Assembly: GCA_036936605.1 (NCBI GenBank)
Contig: JAUPFV010000002.1
Span: forward strand, 250,687,305-250,751,304
Origin: Limnanthes douglasii subsp. nivea
Taxonomy: Eukaryota; Streptophyta; Magnoliopsida; Brassicales; Limnanthaceae
Reading direction: 5' to 3'
DNA: 64,000 bases
Both the position numbers and the translations under genes were made by a program. Numbering within the stretch: position 1 is the first letter of the stretch; every line of letters starts with the position of its first letter. Positions 1 to 9,780 of the stretch are shown piece by piece. Under the pieces are notes generated by a model. That model saw nothing but the letters and a program-made list of their open reading frames with translations. It had not been told where the DNA came from and searched no databases.

Positions 1-920
1 TTGAAGAGTTCGTTTTTTTTGGAAGGGAAGGTGCTTCGAATTGGAACCTTATTGACCCCACTTCTACGTCAACAAGTGCTGGATTTTTTTTCTTCCAATT
101 TGGGTGTTTTTGTTTGGAGGACAGAGGATGTAATAAGGGTACCAATTGAGGTACTTCGTCATAGCTTGGCTATTGATCCGAAGGTTAAGCCGGCTATTCA
201 AAAAAGAAGAGCATTTTCCTCGGAGAAGGCAGAAGCAATCGTTGCCGAAGTGGATCGATTATCTAAGGCCGGACACATAAGGGAATCACAGTATCATTTG
301 TGGACGACAAATCCAGTTGTGGTAAAAAAGAAGAATGGGAAATAGAGAATATGTGTGGATTTTACAGATTCGGTTCGAGCTTGTCCCAAAGATCCATTTC
401 CTGTTCCTCGAATAGATCAGTTGATTGACTCTACTTGAGGTAATAAAATGTTAACTTTCATGGACGCTTTTGCAAGATATAATCAAATCCAAATGGATCC
501 AAAAGATCAAGAATGCACAACTTTTATAACTGATAGGGGCCTGCACTGTTATATGGTAATGCCATTTGGATTAAAAAATGCTGGAGCCACTTATCAGAGA
601 TTGATGAATAAAACTTTTGCTACTCAAATTGGAAGAAATATGGAGGTATTTATAGATGATATGGTGGTAAAAAGTTCAAAGTATGAAGTGCGTCTTGATG
701 ATTTACAGGAAAGATTTTTTGAATTTAAAGGCAATCAGGTTAAAGTTAAATCATGAAAAATGCACATTTGGAGTTCGATCGTGGAAGTTTTTAGGTTTTG
801 TCATCTGTCAAAAAATAATGAAAGGTGACCCTGAATAATTGAAAGCCTTGATAACATGAATTTTCCTCGGTCTATCAAATAAGTGCAAATTCTGACAAGA
901 AGGTTAGCAGCACTTAATCG
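1..920 (+). pseudogene. gypsy reverse transcriptase fragment
   Basis: Positions 1-345 encode the lead-in to the RT, including QKRRAFSSEKAEAIVAEVDR and the LWTTNPVVVKKKNGK strand, then a stop replaces the following Trp codon. Positions 346-447 continue in frame with VDFTDS, ACPKDPFPVPRIDQLIDST and a stop. Positions 448-756 carry the fingers and palm, with MPFGLKNAGATYQRL and the catalytic FIDDMVVKSS motif, so the paired aspartates survive. After 756 the frame is lost, though similarity continues to the thumb (LTRRLAALNRF) at about 920, where the solo LTR interrupts it. The upstream gag and protease lie outside the window. Confidence 0.85.
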
Positions 921-924
921 ATTT

Positions 925-1399
925 TGGTGTGGATAATAATTGCCTGAGGGTAGGCTGGTAATTTCAAGTGGAGTTTTAAGGTGGTGTATGGGTGTTTAAT
1001 GGTGGTGTGTGGGTGTTTAACAGTTAGAGTAGAGAGTAGAGAGATGCTTAAGCAGCTTGGTAGCAGTTAATTCTCATTACCCATAGTTAATGCGGGTGGT
1101 TGGGTATTTATAGTGTAATGTTTGGGTCCTTATGGGCTTTCGGGTCATGTTTAATGGACCCGGGTCATGTTTAAAGACCCATGAGCTCTTAAGTAGGAGA
1201 GCAAGTAGCTTAGTCAAGAAGTGTTTAGGTTTTTTAGTACTTTTGTCATAGTTCGAACTGCTTTAAGTTCATAGTGTTCACAGAAATCTGTCTGGTCCAA
1301 GTGACCTGTTCGATCCCTGTCCCTGTAACCTGTCCGGTATTCGGAGAGACTTGACCGATCTGCCCTTGTTCGGGGAGCATGCTAAATTCGGACTCATCA
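925..1399 (-). mobile_element. Solo LTR of the Tat-type gypsy family (reverse orientation)
   Basis: The reverse complement begins TGATGAGTCCGAATTTAGCA and ends TTATTATCCACACCA. These are the ends of the LTRs at 25954-26386 and 35872-36303. At 475 bp it is about 42 bp longer, mainly in the upstream part. It is flanked by GATTT (920-924) and GATCT (1400-1404), a 5-bp target duplication with one mismatch. Removing the LTR and one duplicate leaves the host frame continuous, which confirms a true insertion. Only one LTR remains, as after LTR-LTR recombination. Confidence 0.92.
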
Positions 1400-2340
1400 G
1401 ATCTATTTCTAAATTTTTTGACAAATTCTTTCCTTTCTTTCAAGTGTTACGAAGACCAAACAGGTTTGAATGGACATCAAAATGTGAAGCAGCATTCACA
1501 AACATTAAAAATTTGTTGTCATCACCAGGGATTTTATCAAAGCCTCGAAATGGAGAGAAGCTATTTTTGTACATTGCGGTATCAGATTTTGCACTGAGCG
1601 CAGTGTTAATCAGTGAGGATTCAGGAGTTCCGAAGCCGGTGTATTACATTAGTAAAATTTTGGTGGCAGCAGAAAAGAGATATATGAAATTAGAAAAATT
1701 GGAATTTGCACTCGTGATTGCTGCTAGGAAGATACGTCCATATTTTCAAGTTCATACTATTGAATTCTGAACTTCATTCCTTTTGAAAAATGTTTTGCAA
1801 CGACCTGATATTTCGGGGAGAATGACCAAATGGTTAGTGGAATTGGGAGACTATGACATTCTATTTACACCTCGAACAACAATAAAGGCGCAAACCCTCG
1901 CAGATTTTTTTTGTTGAATTCCATTCGAGCCGATCAGATGAGGAATAAAGTAAAGAGGATACTCTAGTGAATTCGAAGTGGGTTGTTCGAATAGATGAAG
2001 TATTTAATGTTTCAGGGTGCAGTGTTGGGGTTCGGCTAATAGCTCCAACAAGAGAGACAATGATTCAATATATTAAATTTGGTTTTTATGCTTCAAACAA
2101 TGAAGCTGAATACGAAGCTGCTTTGGCAGGGTTAAGATTGTCAAAGATTTGTGGAGCAACCTCAGTATGCTTAGAAACGGATTCTCAGTTGTTAACAAAT
2201 CAGGTATCTAGTTTTTCCGAAGCAAGAAAGGATCGTTTGATTTTATATCTTCGGGAACTTCAATATTTAATGATTCAGTTTGACAATATTGTTGTGGAAT
2301 ATATTGGGTGAGGGAGTAACATTGTTGCTGGTTCTTTGGC
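1400..2340 (+). pseudogene. gypsy RNase H plus second (Tat-type) RNase H-like domain
   Basis: Positions 1400-1770 encode the RT-RNase H connection and first RNase H, with LFLYIAVSDFALSAVLIS, PVYYISKILVAAEKRYMKLE and AARKIRPYFQ. A TGA at 1768-1770 ends the frame, but similarity continues past it (RPDISGRMTKWLVELGDYD). Positions 1967-2311 encode a second RNase H-like fold with FGFYASNNEAEYEAALAGL and LETDSQLLTNQ. Two RNase H-like domains in tandem mark the Tat lineage of plant gypsy elements. The acidic residue set of the first domain is incomplete. Nonfunctional relic. Confidence 0.82.
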
Positions 2341-2499
2341 AAATGTCGCTTACAAGGAAGAATATCCTAGGATTTTGTTACAAGAAAATCCTTCAATTGT
2401 TACTTAATCTAGCGAATGTGAATGTATAGAGGAATTTTTTGTTACGTCTGATGTAATCCGAGGCGATTGGCGATCAGATATTCTTAGTTTTTTTTACTC

Positions 2500-3736
2500 A
2501 AGGAATGCTACCAGATGATTCACAATTGGCCAAAAAATTGAGAAGTAAAGTCTTCAGATATATAGTATTGGATGGAATATTGTATAAAAAAGCATTGATC
2601 AGACCATTGCTATGATGTTTAAGCAAACAAGAAGCACAAGAAGTATTATCAGAGTTGCATGATAGTGAAGGGTCAGCTCATTGTGGGTTCAAAGCTCTCT
2701 CACATTGAGTTTTACTTGCAGGGTTTTATTGGCCTACAATCATGAATGATGCTAAGAATTTAGTTCGAAGTTGTGATACTTGTCAGAGATTTTGCCAAAA
2801 CAATTCATAGACCAATAGTACCGCTTATGTCTATATCCGAGGCAGTACCATTTGATAGATGAGGGATTGATCTGGTGGACCTTTGTCAATGGTTTCTGGA
2901 GGAAGACAGATGATAATTGTAGCGGTGGATTATTTTACAAAGTGGGCAGAGGCAGAACCGTTATTAGGGACATAAGAAAAAGATGTGATTAAATTTATTG
3001 TTAACAACATCTGTTGTCGTTTTGGAGTTCCTCGTAGGATTACAATATATAATTTCCCTCAATTTAATAACAAGGAGATAGCTTCATTTTGTACTTCTAA
3101 AGAAATTCAACAATGCTTTTTGACGCCTTTTCATCCTCAAGTTAATAAACAAGTGGAGGTAACAAACAGAAAATTTTTAGATGGCTTGAAGAAGGATTTA
3201 ACGGGGGCAACAAAAAAATGGCCAAACTATTTGCAAGAGGTGCTTTGGGCTTATCGGACAACTCCTAGAGAGGCTACGAAAGAAACTCCTTTTGCTTTGG
3301 CATATGGAATGGATACAGTCAGCCCCATAAATCTATAATGTCATCTTTTAGAATAAGTCAATATTTTGAGAGATCTAATGATGAAGTTCGAATGGCGAAT
3401 TTAGATTTGATTGAGGAGAAAAGAGTTCGAGTTCATTTAAATGTAATTCATTATCAAACTCTTATGAGGAATAGATATGATTCGAAGGTGACAAGAAGAG
3501 AGTTTAAATAAGGTGATAAGGTGATGAGAAAAGTTTTCTTGCACACAAAGGAGAAAAACCTTGGGAAAAATGGCTCCAAACTGAAAGGGCCTTATATGGT
3601 TGTTGATAGGATAAACCAGGATCTTATCGCCTTTGCGATTTTCAAGGGAGGATGCTTCATCACCTATGGAATATACAACACTTCAAGCTTTATTGGGAGT
3701 AGATCTATCTTTGTATTTTGGAATTTTTACTTTTGA
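2500..3736 (+). pseudogene. gypsy integrase, catalytically dead
   Basis: A zinc-binding H2C2-like region (ELHDSEGSAHCGFKAL, then CDTCQRF) lies at about 2650-2800. The catalytic core follows. The first acidic motif VDYFTKWAEAEPL is kept. The second Asp codon is TAT (Tyr) at 3048-3050, within ITIYNFPQF. The third Glu (QVEVTN, 3156-3158) is kept with the expected 35-residue spacing. The core continues to LWAYRTTPREATKETPFALA, and the C-terminal part (KVFLHTKEKN, KGPYMVVDRI) runs to 3736. At least three frameshifts or stops are present. Confidence 0.85.
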
Positions 3737-4204
3737 ATGGCGCACTCTTTCCTATCCTGTTGGCCCATGAAGGTTTTAACGAAGCGTTGAGTACATATTC
3801 AATATTATCAATAAAGTTCATTTTTGGCCGATGTTTGTTTACACATACTTGAATAAAACTATCTTGACAACTTATCAAAGACTGATCATCTTTAAGGTTG
3901 ATTAAGAGTAGAATGTTCCAAAGTGTCTATAACACTTTTCGAAGAAACAACCATGTTTAATAATCACATTACAATTTTTTCGAAGTGAAAGCTTAACAGC
4001 ACTCTGAGAGTTTTCGAAGAGCTTCCAAATTCGTAAAGGTATTTGAGGTGGTAAGTTTACAGTTTATAATTATATTCGTTTTTAAAATTTAACATCGAAT
4101 AATATATGTGGAGAATAATAAAATGAAACCGTTTGTTGATTAGATTAATTCGTTCAAGTAAAAAAACAATTTTTCAATCTAACAAACACAAAAAGTATAT
4201 AAAG
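3737..4204 (+). other. Untranslated 3' region of the gypsy relic
   Basis: No coding potential is seen. The start (CACTCTTTCCTATCCTG ... GGTTTTAACGAAG) matches the segment just after the integrase of the complete Tat element (about 32036-32070) and of the element at 57265-64000 (about 63551-63610), so it is retained retrotransposon sequence. Confidence 0.6.
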
Positions 4205-4330
4205 TTAATGAGACGATTCCTCATTCTCGGATGATTCATCTTCATCTTCAGATGACGAATCGGGGATATGATCGAAAGCTTCATTTGGACGCTTATCGAT
4301 GGAGGGAGTATGTGGAAGCAACTTTTTTTT
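4205..4330 (-). pseudogene. C-terminal remnant of the Tat antisense ORF
   Basis: The minus strand reads DSSSEDEDESSENEESSH and then stop. This is a serine/acidic tail in the same place and orientation as the C-terminal SSASSSDDEEH region of the antisense ORF at 32477-35460. It is cut off near 4325 where the UDP-glucose dehydrogenase copy begins. It is short, and the assignment rests on position plus composition. Confidence 0.5.
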
Positions 4331-4449
4331 TTAAAGAAAATATCAAAATTTGTTTAGTTGTTTTGGACATAGAACTTTTACATCTTGTTTTGTTGCTTTA
4401 AATTGGTATTGTCTGAATTTGGATCTGTCTGATTACAGACCAAGCAACA
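4331..4449 (+). other. Possible 5' UTR / leader-intron end of the UGDH copy
   Basis: The sequence is T-rich and ends in GATTACAG followed by ACCAAGCAACA and the ATG, which resembles an intron 3' splice site just before the start codon. Plant UGDH genes commonly carry a leader intron. If this is the genomic intron end, the copy arose by DNA duplication rather than from spliced mRNA. That is an inference. Confidence 0.35.
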
Positions 4450-5631
4450 ATGGTGAAGATCTGTTGCATAGGAGCAGGCAATGTTGGAGGGCCTACCATG
4501 GCAGTAATAGCACTTAAGTGTCCAAATATCGAAGTGGCAGTGGTAGATGTCTCTAAGCACCGAATAGATGCCTGGAACAGCGACACCCTTCCGATCTACG
4601 AGCCAGGTCTCGATGATGTGGTCAAGCAATGCAGAGGAAAAAATCTACAGAGGTAGAGACTTATGTTACCAATGCTGATATCGTTTTTGTCTCAGTCAAC
4701 ACCCCCACCAAAACCCAAGGTCTTGGAGCTGGAAAAGCAGCCGATTTGACCTACTGGGAGAGTGCTGCACGTATGATCGCTAACATGTCCAAATCCGCCA
4801 AGGCATTAGCTACGGTGAGTGCTGCACGTATGACCTACGGTGAATTAAAACAGCTGAAGCCATAGAAAAAATCCTGACTCATAACAGCAAAGGCATTAGC
4901 TTTCAGATTTTATCCAACGCCGAGTTTTTAGCCGAGGGAACTGCTATAAAAGACCTTTTTAACCCTGACAGGGTCCTCATCGGTGGAAGAGAAACACCGG
5001 AAGGAGCAAAGGCTATTCAAACGTTAAAAGACGTTTACGCCCATTGGGTTCCCGTGGAGCAAATCATATGCACCAACCTGTGGTCAGCTGAGCTGTCGAA
5101 ACTAGCTGCCAATGCCTTCTTGGAAAAGAGAAAATCTTCCGTGAACGCCATGTCAGCACTGTGTGAAGCGACCTATGCTGATGTCACTGAAGTCGCGCAT
5201 GACGTTGGAAAAGACACGAGAATCGGACCTAAGTTCTTGAATGCGAGTGATGGTTTTGGTAGTTCTTGTTTCCAAAAGGATATTTTGAACTTGGTATATA
5301 TTTGCGAATGTAACGGCTTGCCTGAAATGGCTAACTACTGGAAACAAGTCACTGGAAACAAGTCATTAAAGTGAACGATTACCAAAAAAACCGATTCGTT
5401 CACCGGCTAGCAGCGTAGATGTTTAACACTGTAGCCGGGAAAAAGATTTCCATTCTTGGATTTGCTTTTAAAAAAGACACCGGTGACACAAGAGAGACCC
5501 CTGCAATCGATGTCTGTAATGGACTTCTAGCAGACAAGGCGCAACTCAGCATTTAGGATCCTCAGGTTTCGGAGGAGCAAATCCAGAAGGATCTTACGAT
5601 GAAAAAGTTCGACTGGGATCACCCTGTTCAT
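4450..5631 (+). pseudogene. UGDH: UDP-glucose 6-dehydrogenase pseudogene, first part
   Basis: UGDH oxidises UDP-glucose to UDP-glucuronate with NAD+ for cell-wall precursors. The copy starts [20 protein letters not shown], a Rossmann NAD-binding loop with Asn where Tyr is usual. It continues through [64 protein letters not shown] and the active-site region [20 protein letters not shown], with the catalytic Cys present, then [16 protein letters not shown]. Frames break near 4650 and 4865, where two short duplications replace coding sequence, and near 5050, 5374 and 5555. A copia element interrupts it at 5631/9258. Intact plant enzymes are about 480 residues. Confidence 0.95.
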
Positions 5632-5864
5632 TGATAGAAAACGGACTAATTCCTTACACAAATGTGATCAGAGAACCATCACGCTTTGAATTCAATCAAA
5701 GAAGTTTTGGCTTATATAGAAGCCTTACAACGTGCAGGTACCATGAAAACAAGGAATGAAACAAGGAAACATTACTACACTAACTCTAACTGCAACTAAC
5801 CCTAACTCTAACTCTAACTGCAACTGCAACTGCAACTGACACTGACACTAAAATAAACCCAACA
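5632..5864 (-). repeat. copia 3' LTR
   Basis: Nearly identical to 9037-9257. On the plus strand it begins TGATAGAAAAC and ends AATAAACCCAACA. It carries a hexamer-repeat stretch (CTAACT, GCAACT, GACACT units) that is longer here than in the other LTR, which explains most of the 12-bp length difference. The minus strand ends the element. Confidence 0.93.
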
Positions 5865-5876
5865 AATCCTCCCCTT
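5865..5876 (-). promoter_or_regulatory. copia polypurine tract
   Basis: The minus strand reads AAGGGGAGGATT directly before the 3' LTR start TGTTGGG, the expected plus-strand primer site for reverse transcription. Confidence 0.85.
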
Positions 5877-5897
5877 AAACTGGAATGCTAATCAGCA

Positions 5898-6298
5898 TCA
5901 GTTTAAAACTTCCAACTCCTGAACTCCGAGCAGATTCCTAAGCTTCACATACTGTTCCAGTTTAATTGGTTTGGTCATTATGTCTGCAATTTGATCATTT
6001 GTTCCACAGAAAATCAGCTGCATAGCTCCTTCTCTTGACAAGTTACGCAAGTAGTGGAACCTTACATCAATGTGTTTTGTCCTTCGATGCATAACCGGAT
6101 TCGTTGACAACTTAATCGTTGAACTGTTATCACACAAAATATCAATGCACACTGCACCTACAGCACCTAGTTCCTGCAACAATCCTTTAAGCCAAATGCA
6201 ATGACACACTGTTGATGTTGCAGCAACGTACTCAGCCTCGGTAGAAGACAAAGTGACGATGTCTTGTTTCCGTGAACTCCAACAAATTGCTGCCCCAT
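5898..6298 (-). pseudogene. copia RNase H domain, C-terminal part
   Basis: Minus-strand 6251-5898 reads MSSTEAEYVAATSTVCHCIW, then VCIDILCDNSSTIKLSTNPV, HRRTKHIDVRFHYLR and TNDQIADIMTKP. This is the standard C-terminal RNase H of copia pol, with the STEAEY and CDN acidic motifs, and ends at LLGVQELEVLN and a stop. A frameshift in 6251-6299 separates it from the preceding RT/RNase H frame, which ends DDRKRLLGMFFC. Confidence 0.9.
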
Positions 6299-7415
6299 TT
6301 AACAGAAAAACATACCCAGAAGTCTCTTTCTGTCATCTAAGTCGCGTGCATAATTACTGTCTGTGTAACCCAGAAGATTCGTGTTTAATGACCTTCCATA
6401 GAAAATTCCAAAATCCAACGTTCCCTTCAAGTACCTCAGTATCCTTTTAGTAATCAACATATGCTCTTCCCTAGGATCAGTCATCAAACGAGATACTAAG
6501 CATACTACAAACATTAGATCAGGCCGTGTTACTGTCAGATACATGAGACACCCAACCAGCTGCTTATCAACTCGAGTACTTCCTTTCTTTGAAATAATAG
6601 TCCCTGGAACAATTGGATTCTTGACAGCATTGCAACTCCACATATTGAATCTTTCAAGAACTTCTTTGGCATATTTCTTCTGAAAGATGTGTATACCATC
6701 ATTTGTTTGACGAACTTCTACTCCAAGAAAGAAACTCATATTCCCCATGTCTGTCATCTCAAACTCCCTTTTCATTGAAGCCTTGAATTCTACACTCATG
6801 AACTCATCATTTCCAATAAATATTAAATCATCGACATAAAGACTTACCATTAAGATTCCATTTCCTGTTTTCTTCAAAAACAAAATGTGATCATAGTTGC
6901 TTTTCTGGAATCCTTCCTTCATGAAATATCTCTCAATTCTGCTGAACCATGCTCTCGATGCCTGTTTTAGATCGTAGAGGGCCTTCCTTAGTCGATAAAC
7001 TTTTTCTTCCTCCCCTACTTTGATAAACCCTTCAGGCTGATCTAAATAGACTTCCTCCTTTAGTTCACCATACAAGAAAGCACTATTGACGTCTAGCTGA
7101 TGAACACACCATCCTTTCTGAGCTGCTACTGCTAAAAGACTTCTGATTGTATCCCAACGAGCAACTGGTGCAAAAACTTCAGTGTAGTCCACTCCTACAG
7201 TTTGTGTATACCCTTTCGCGACTAACCGAGCCTTACACCTTTCAACCTTTCCTTCTGCATTCAGCTTTGTCTTGTACACCCATTTGACCCCGATTTTCTT
7301 TCCGTGAGATGGCAGGCTTACAAGCTCCCAAGTGTTATTCTTTTCTATTGACTGAATTTGCAACTTCATTGCATTTCTCCACCTTTCTTCTTTTGCAGCC
7401 TCATTGTAGTTTACC
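6299..7415 (-). pseudogene. copia reverse transcriptase and start of RNase H
   Basis: The open frame 7369-6299, preceded in frame by NPVNYNEAAKEERWRNAMK, holds a nearly complete RT: NNTWELVSLPSHGKKIGVKW, AFLYGELKEEVYLDQPEGF, LYDLKQASRAWF and the catalytic SLYVDDLIFIGN motif. The connection domain (FLGVEVRQTNDGIHIFQKKY) and the first RNase H motif (GYTDSNYARDLDDRK) follow. This frame is intact for 356 codons. The upstream protein is disrupted at 7416-7493. Confidence 0.92.
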
Positions 7416-7493
7416 GGATTTGTTGGGTTTATTTTAGTGTCAGTGTCAGTTGCAGTTGCAGTTAGAGTTAGTGTAGTAATGTTTCCTTGTTTC
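7416..7493 (+). repeat. Inverted fragment of the copia LTR end replacing the integrase core
   Basis: Plus-strand GGATT plus TGTTGGGTTTATTTTAG and onward to CTTGTTTC is the reverse complement of the last 73 bp of the LTR plus 5 bp of the adjacent polypurine-tract end. It lies exactly between the integrase N-terminus (ends KFPKESKWR) and the RT lead-in. Reading through it on the minus strand appends ETRKHYYTNSNCNCN and a stop to the gag-integrase frame. Confidence 0.9.
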
Positions 7494-9000
7494 TCTCCAT
7501 TTGCTTTCCTTTGGAAATTTTCCTCGCTGTTGTTTCCCTATGTTGCATATCGTACACACCTTAACTATATCCTTGATATTTGGTAACCCTTCTACCATTC
7601 CTTTCCTCTGCATGAGCTGAATAGATTTTTTGTTTATATGTCCAAACCTCCTATGCCAGAGATTTCCCAGATCTTCTTCCTCTATCTTGAAACAACTCAC
7701 AGACATCGGTTTCTTCTTTGCATTAATAAAAAACATGCGATTGACAGTCATTCGTGCTTCTACAATCATTCCTCTTTGATGATGATAGATCTTGCATACA
7801 CCATTTTTGATGACAATCGTCAGCTGTTTCGCCTGCAATTGTCCCACACTCAGCAAATTGTTAGTCAGATTTGGGATATAATAAACATCGGTTACCACTT
7901 GTGTTATTCCTTCTACTTCAATTCTGATCTTCCCCTTTCCTTGGACAGCCATCTTTGAACCATTTCCCAGTCTAACATTGGTTTTGAAGCTTTCATCCAA
8001 CTCATTAAACCATGATTTTTCGCCTGTCATATGATTCGAGCACCCAGAGTCAAGGAACCATACACCGTTACTGTCAACACCACCCATGTTTGTGTGCGCC
8101 ATTAAGAATAATTCTTCCTCTTCATTAATTTCAACATAATTAGCCCCTTTCTCCAGACTTGTACACTCAAACTCGTAGTGACCTACCTGTCCGCATCGAA
8201 AACAATTGATGGCTGATCTGTTGACATATGATCTGCCTCTCCCACGTCCTCTAAAACTGCTTCCTCCTCGTTGAGATGTCCACTTTCCTCTTCCTCGAGA
8301 ATTCCTTGGCTCATTTTCAACTTGCAGAACCTGTTCTTCAGTTTTCTTCTCAGTCACCTTGCGTTCATGAACAAGTAATGACGCCTGCAACTCATCCACT
8401 GTAAGAGTATCAATATCCTTTGATTCTTCGATAGAGCAAACCACGTAATTAAAATTCTCTGTGAGACTTCGGAGAATTGTTTCAACAATTTTGACATCAT
8501 TCATTATTTCTCCACAGTTCCTCATGTCATTGGCCGTTTCCATGACTCTTGCAAAATATTCTGTCACTCCTTCTCCAACTTTCATCTCCAAGACTTCGAA
8601 CATCCATCTTAACCGTTGTAGTTGTGCACGCTTCACCCTAGCAGTGCCTTTGTACTTGACCTTCATAGAGTCCCACAATTGTTTGGCAGTTTCTTTCTGG
8701 GTGATAGTCTTCAGGGTGGTCTTGTCAATTGATTGGAATAAATAGTTCTTTGCCTTAAGATCTTTGAGTTTTGCTGCTTCAAGTGCAGCCTTCTGTGTTG
8801 CATTCAGAGTCGCAATCTCTTTCAGATCATCAAATCCTGGATCAATGACACTCCAATACTCCTTCGAACGCAGAAATTTTCAATGACTAGGCTCCAGTGG
8901 TCGTTATCTCCATCAAACTTCGGAACTGCTGGTGCAGTAAAACTTCATGGTTCCGCTATTTTCTTTTTGGTGTTTTTCCTCTCAAACACGCATTTTTCTC
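7494..9000 (-). pseudogene. copia gag, protease and integrase N-terminus
   Basis: The frame 8678-7446 covers gag (QLQRLRWMFEVLEMKVGEGV), a CCHC zinc knuckle (CFRCGQVGHYEFEC), the protease active site (WFLDSGCSNHMTGEKSWF) and the integrase zinc region (LWHRRFGHINKKSIQLM, VCTICNIGKQQRGKFP). The gag N-terminus continues upstream to about 9000 (EYWSVIDPGFDDLKEIATL, AKNYLFQSID), with a frameshift near 8880. The integrase catalytic core is absent and the frame ends in an LTR-derived tail, so this copy cannot supply its own integrase. Confidence 0.9.
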
Positions 9001-9021
9001 AAACTTTCTCACAGTGTATTT

Positions 9022-9034
9022 GGCTCTGATACCA
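9022..9034 (-). promoter_or_regulatory. copia primer-binding site (initiator tRNA-Met type)
   Basis: The minus strand reads TGGTATCAGAGCC two bases inside the 5' LTR. This is the classical plant copia site complementary to the 3' end of initiator tRNA-Met. Confidence 0.93.
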
Positions 9035-9036
9035 TA

Positions 9037-9257
9037 TGATAGAAAACAGACTAATTCCTTACACAAATGTGATCAGAGAACCATCACGCCTTGAATTCAA
9101 TCAAAGAAGTTTTGGCTTATATAGAAGCCTTACAACGTGCAAGTACCATGAATTAGAAAACAAGGAATGAAACAAAGAAACATTACTACACTAACTCTAA
9201 CTGCAACTAACCCTAACTCTAACTGCAACTGACACTGACACTAAAATAAACCCAACA
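9037..9257 (-). repeat. copia 5' LTR
   Basis: Partner of 5632-5864, with the same termini and a shorter hexamer stretch. The plus strand has TTATATAG at about 9117, but transcription should run on the minus strand. I see no clear minus-strand TATA box. Confidence 0.93.
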
Positions 9258-9544
9258 TTCATCTCCAGCCGATGAGCCCTACTTCTATCTCAAAGCAACT
9301 TATCGTTATATGGGATCCTTACGAGGCAACAAAAGATGCACATGGCCTTTGCATCTTAACCGAATGGGATGAATTTAGAAAACTCGATTTCCAGAAAATT
9401 TTCGACAATATGCAAAAACCCGCATTTGTGTTCGATGAAAGGAATGTTGTAAATGTTGAGCAACTGAGGCAGATCAGATTTATCGTTTACTCTATTGGTA
9501 AACCACTTGATTGATGGCTTAAGGACATGCCTGCTGTTGCTTGA
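9258..9544 (+). pseudogene. UGDH: UDP-glucose 6-dehydrogenase pseudogene, C-terminal part
   Basis: Resumes at the copia target duplication with SPTSISKQLIVIWDPYEATK, DAHGLCILTEWDEFRKLDF, FDNMQKPAFVFDERNVVNV and IRFIVYSIGKPLD. A TGA at 9512-9514 interrupts it, then WLKDMPAVA and the natural stop at 9542-9544. This is the UDP-binding C-terminal domain of UGDH. No poly(A) follows, so there is no direct sign of retroposition. Confidence 0.95.
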
Positions 9545-9780
9545 AGAATACGCTATAAGAATTTGAGTATTCTCTTTTTTACCAAAAATGATGTGTGACT
9601 CTGTCAGGTCTTTTACTCGATCTAAAAACTGATAACAACGTCAATGCAAGAATGAGTAAACCACATGGACATACAAAAAGCTATGCTCAAGCAACGAGAA
9701 ACATTTGCAAGTGAAGCTCATATATCAATGCAATAATATAAGACAAATGGGATCACAAATATATAGAATTTCAACTACAA

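Larger units (their letters stand above)
1..4330 (+). mobile_element. Degenerate Ty3/gypsy (Tat-like) retrotransposon relic, 5' end outside window
   Basis: Plus-strand pol remnants appear in gypsy order: reverse transcriptase, RNase H, a second RNase H-like domain, integrase, then the end of a minus-strand frame. The same order and closely similar protein segments occur in the complete element at 25954-36303, so I assign the same (Tat-like) lineage. A solo LTR (925-1399) splits it. Every domain has stops or frameshifts and the second integrase aspartate is lost. No LTR of its own is visible. The right edge, near 4330, abuts the UDP-glucose dehydrogenase copy. Confidence 0.85.
5632..9257 (-). 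mobile_element. Ty1/copia retrotransposon lacking its integrase core
   Basis: The element has LTRs of 233 bp (5632-5864) and 221 bp (9037-9257) that begin TGTTGGG and end TATCA on the minus strand. The target duplication TTCAT is perfect (5627-5631 and 9258-9262). A primer-binding site and polypurine tract are present. Coding order gag, protease, integrase start, RT, RNase H is typical of Ty1/copia, but the integrase catalytic core is missing and an inverted LTR fragment sits at that point. At 3.6 kb it is shorter than a full copia element (about 5 kb). It interrupts the UGDH pseudogene. Confidence 0.95.

Noticed and set aside
5770..5860. Telomeric repeat tract
   Set aside because: Plant telomere units are heptamers; these are mixed hexamers inside a defined LTR, found in both LTR copies.
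4331..9600. Functional UGDH gene interrupted only by copia
   Set aside because: Independent frameshifts, internal rearrangement at 4760-4900 and a stop at 9512 show it was or became a pseudogene regardless of the insertion.
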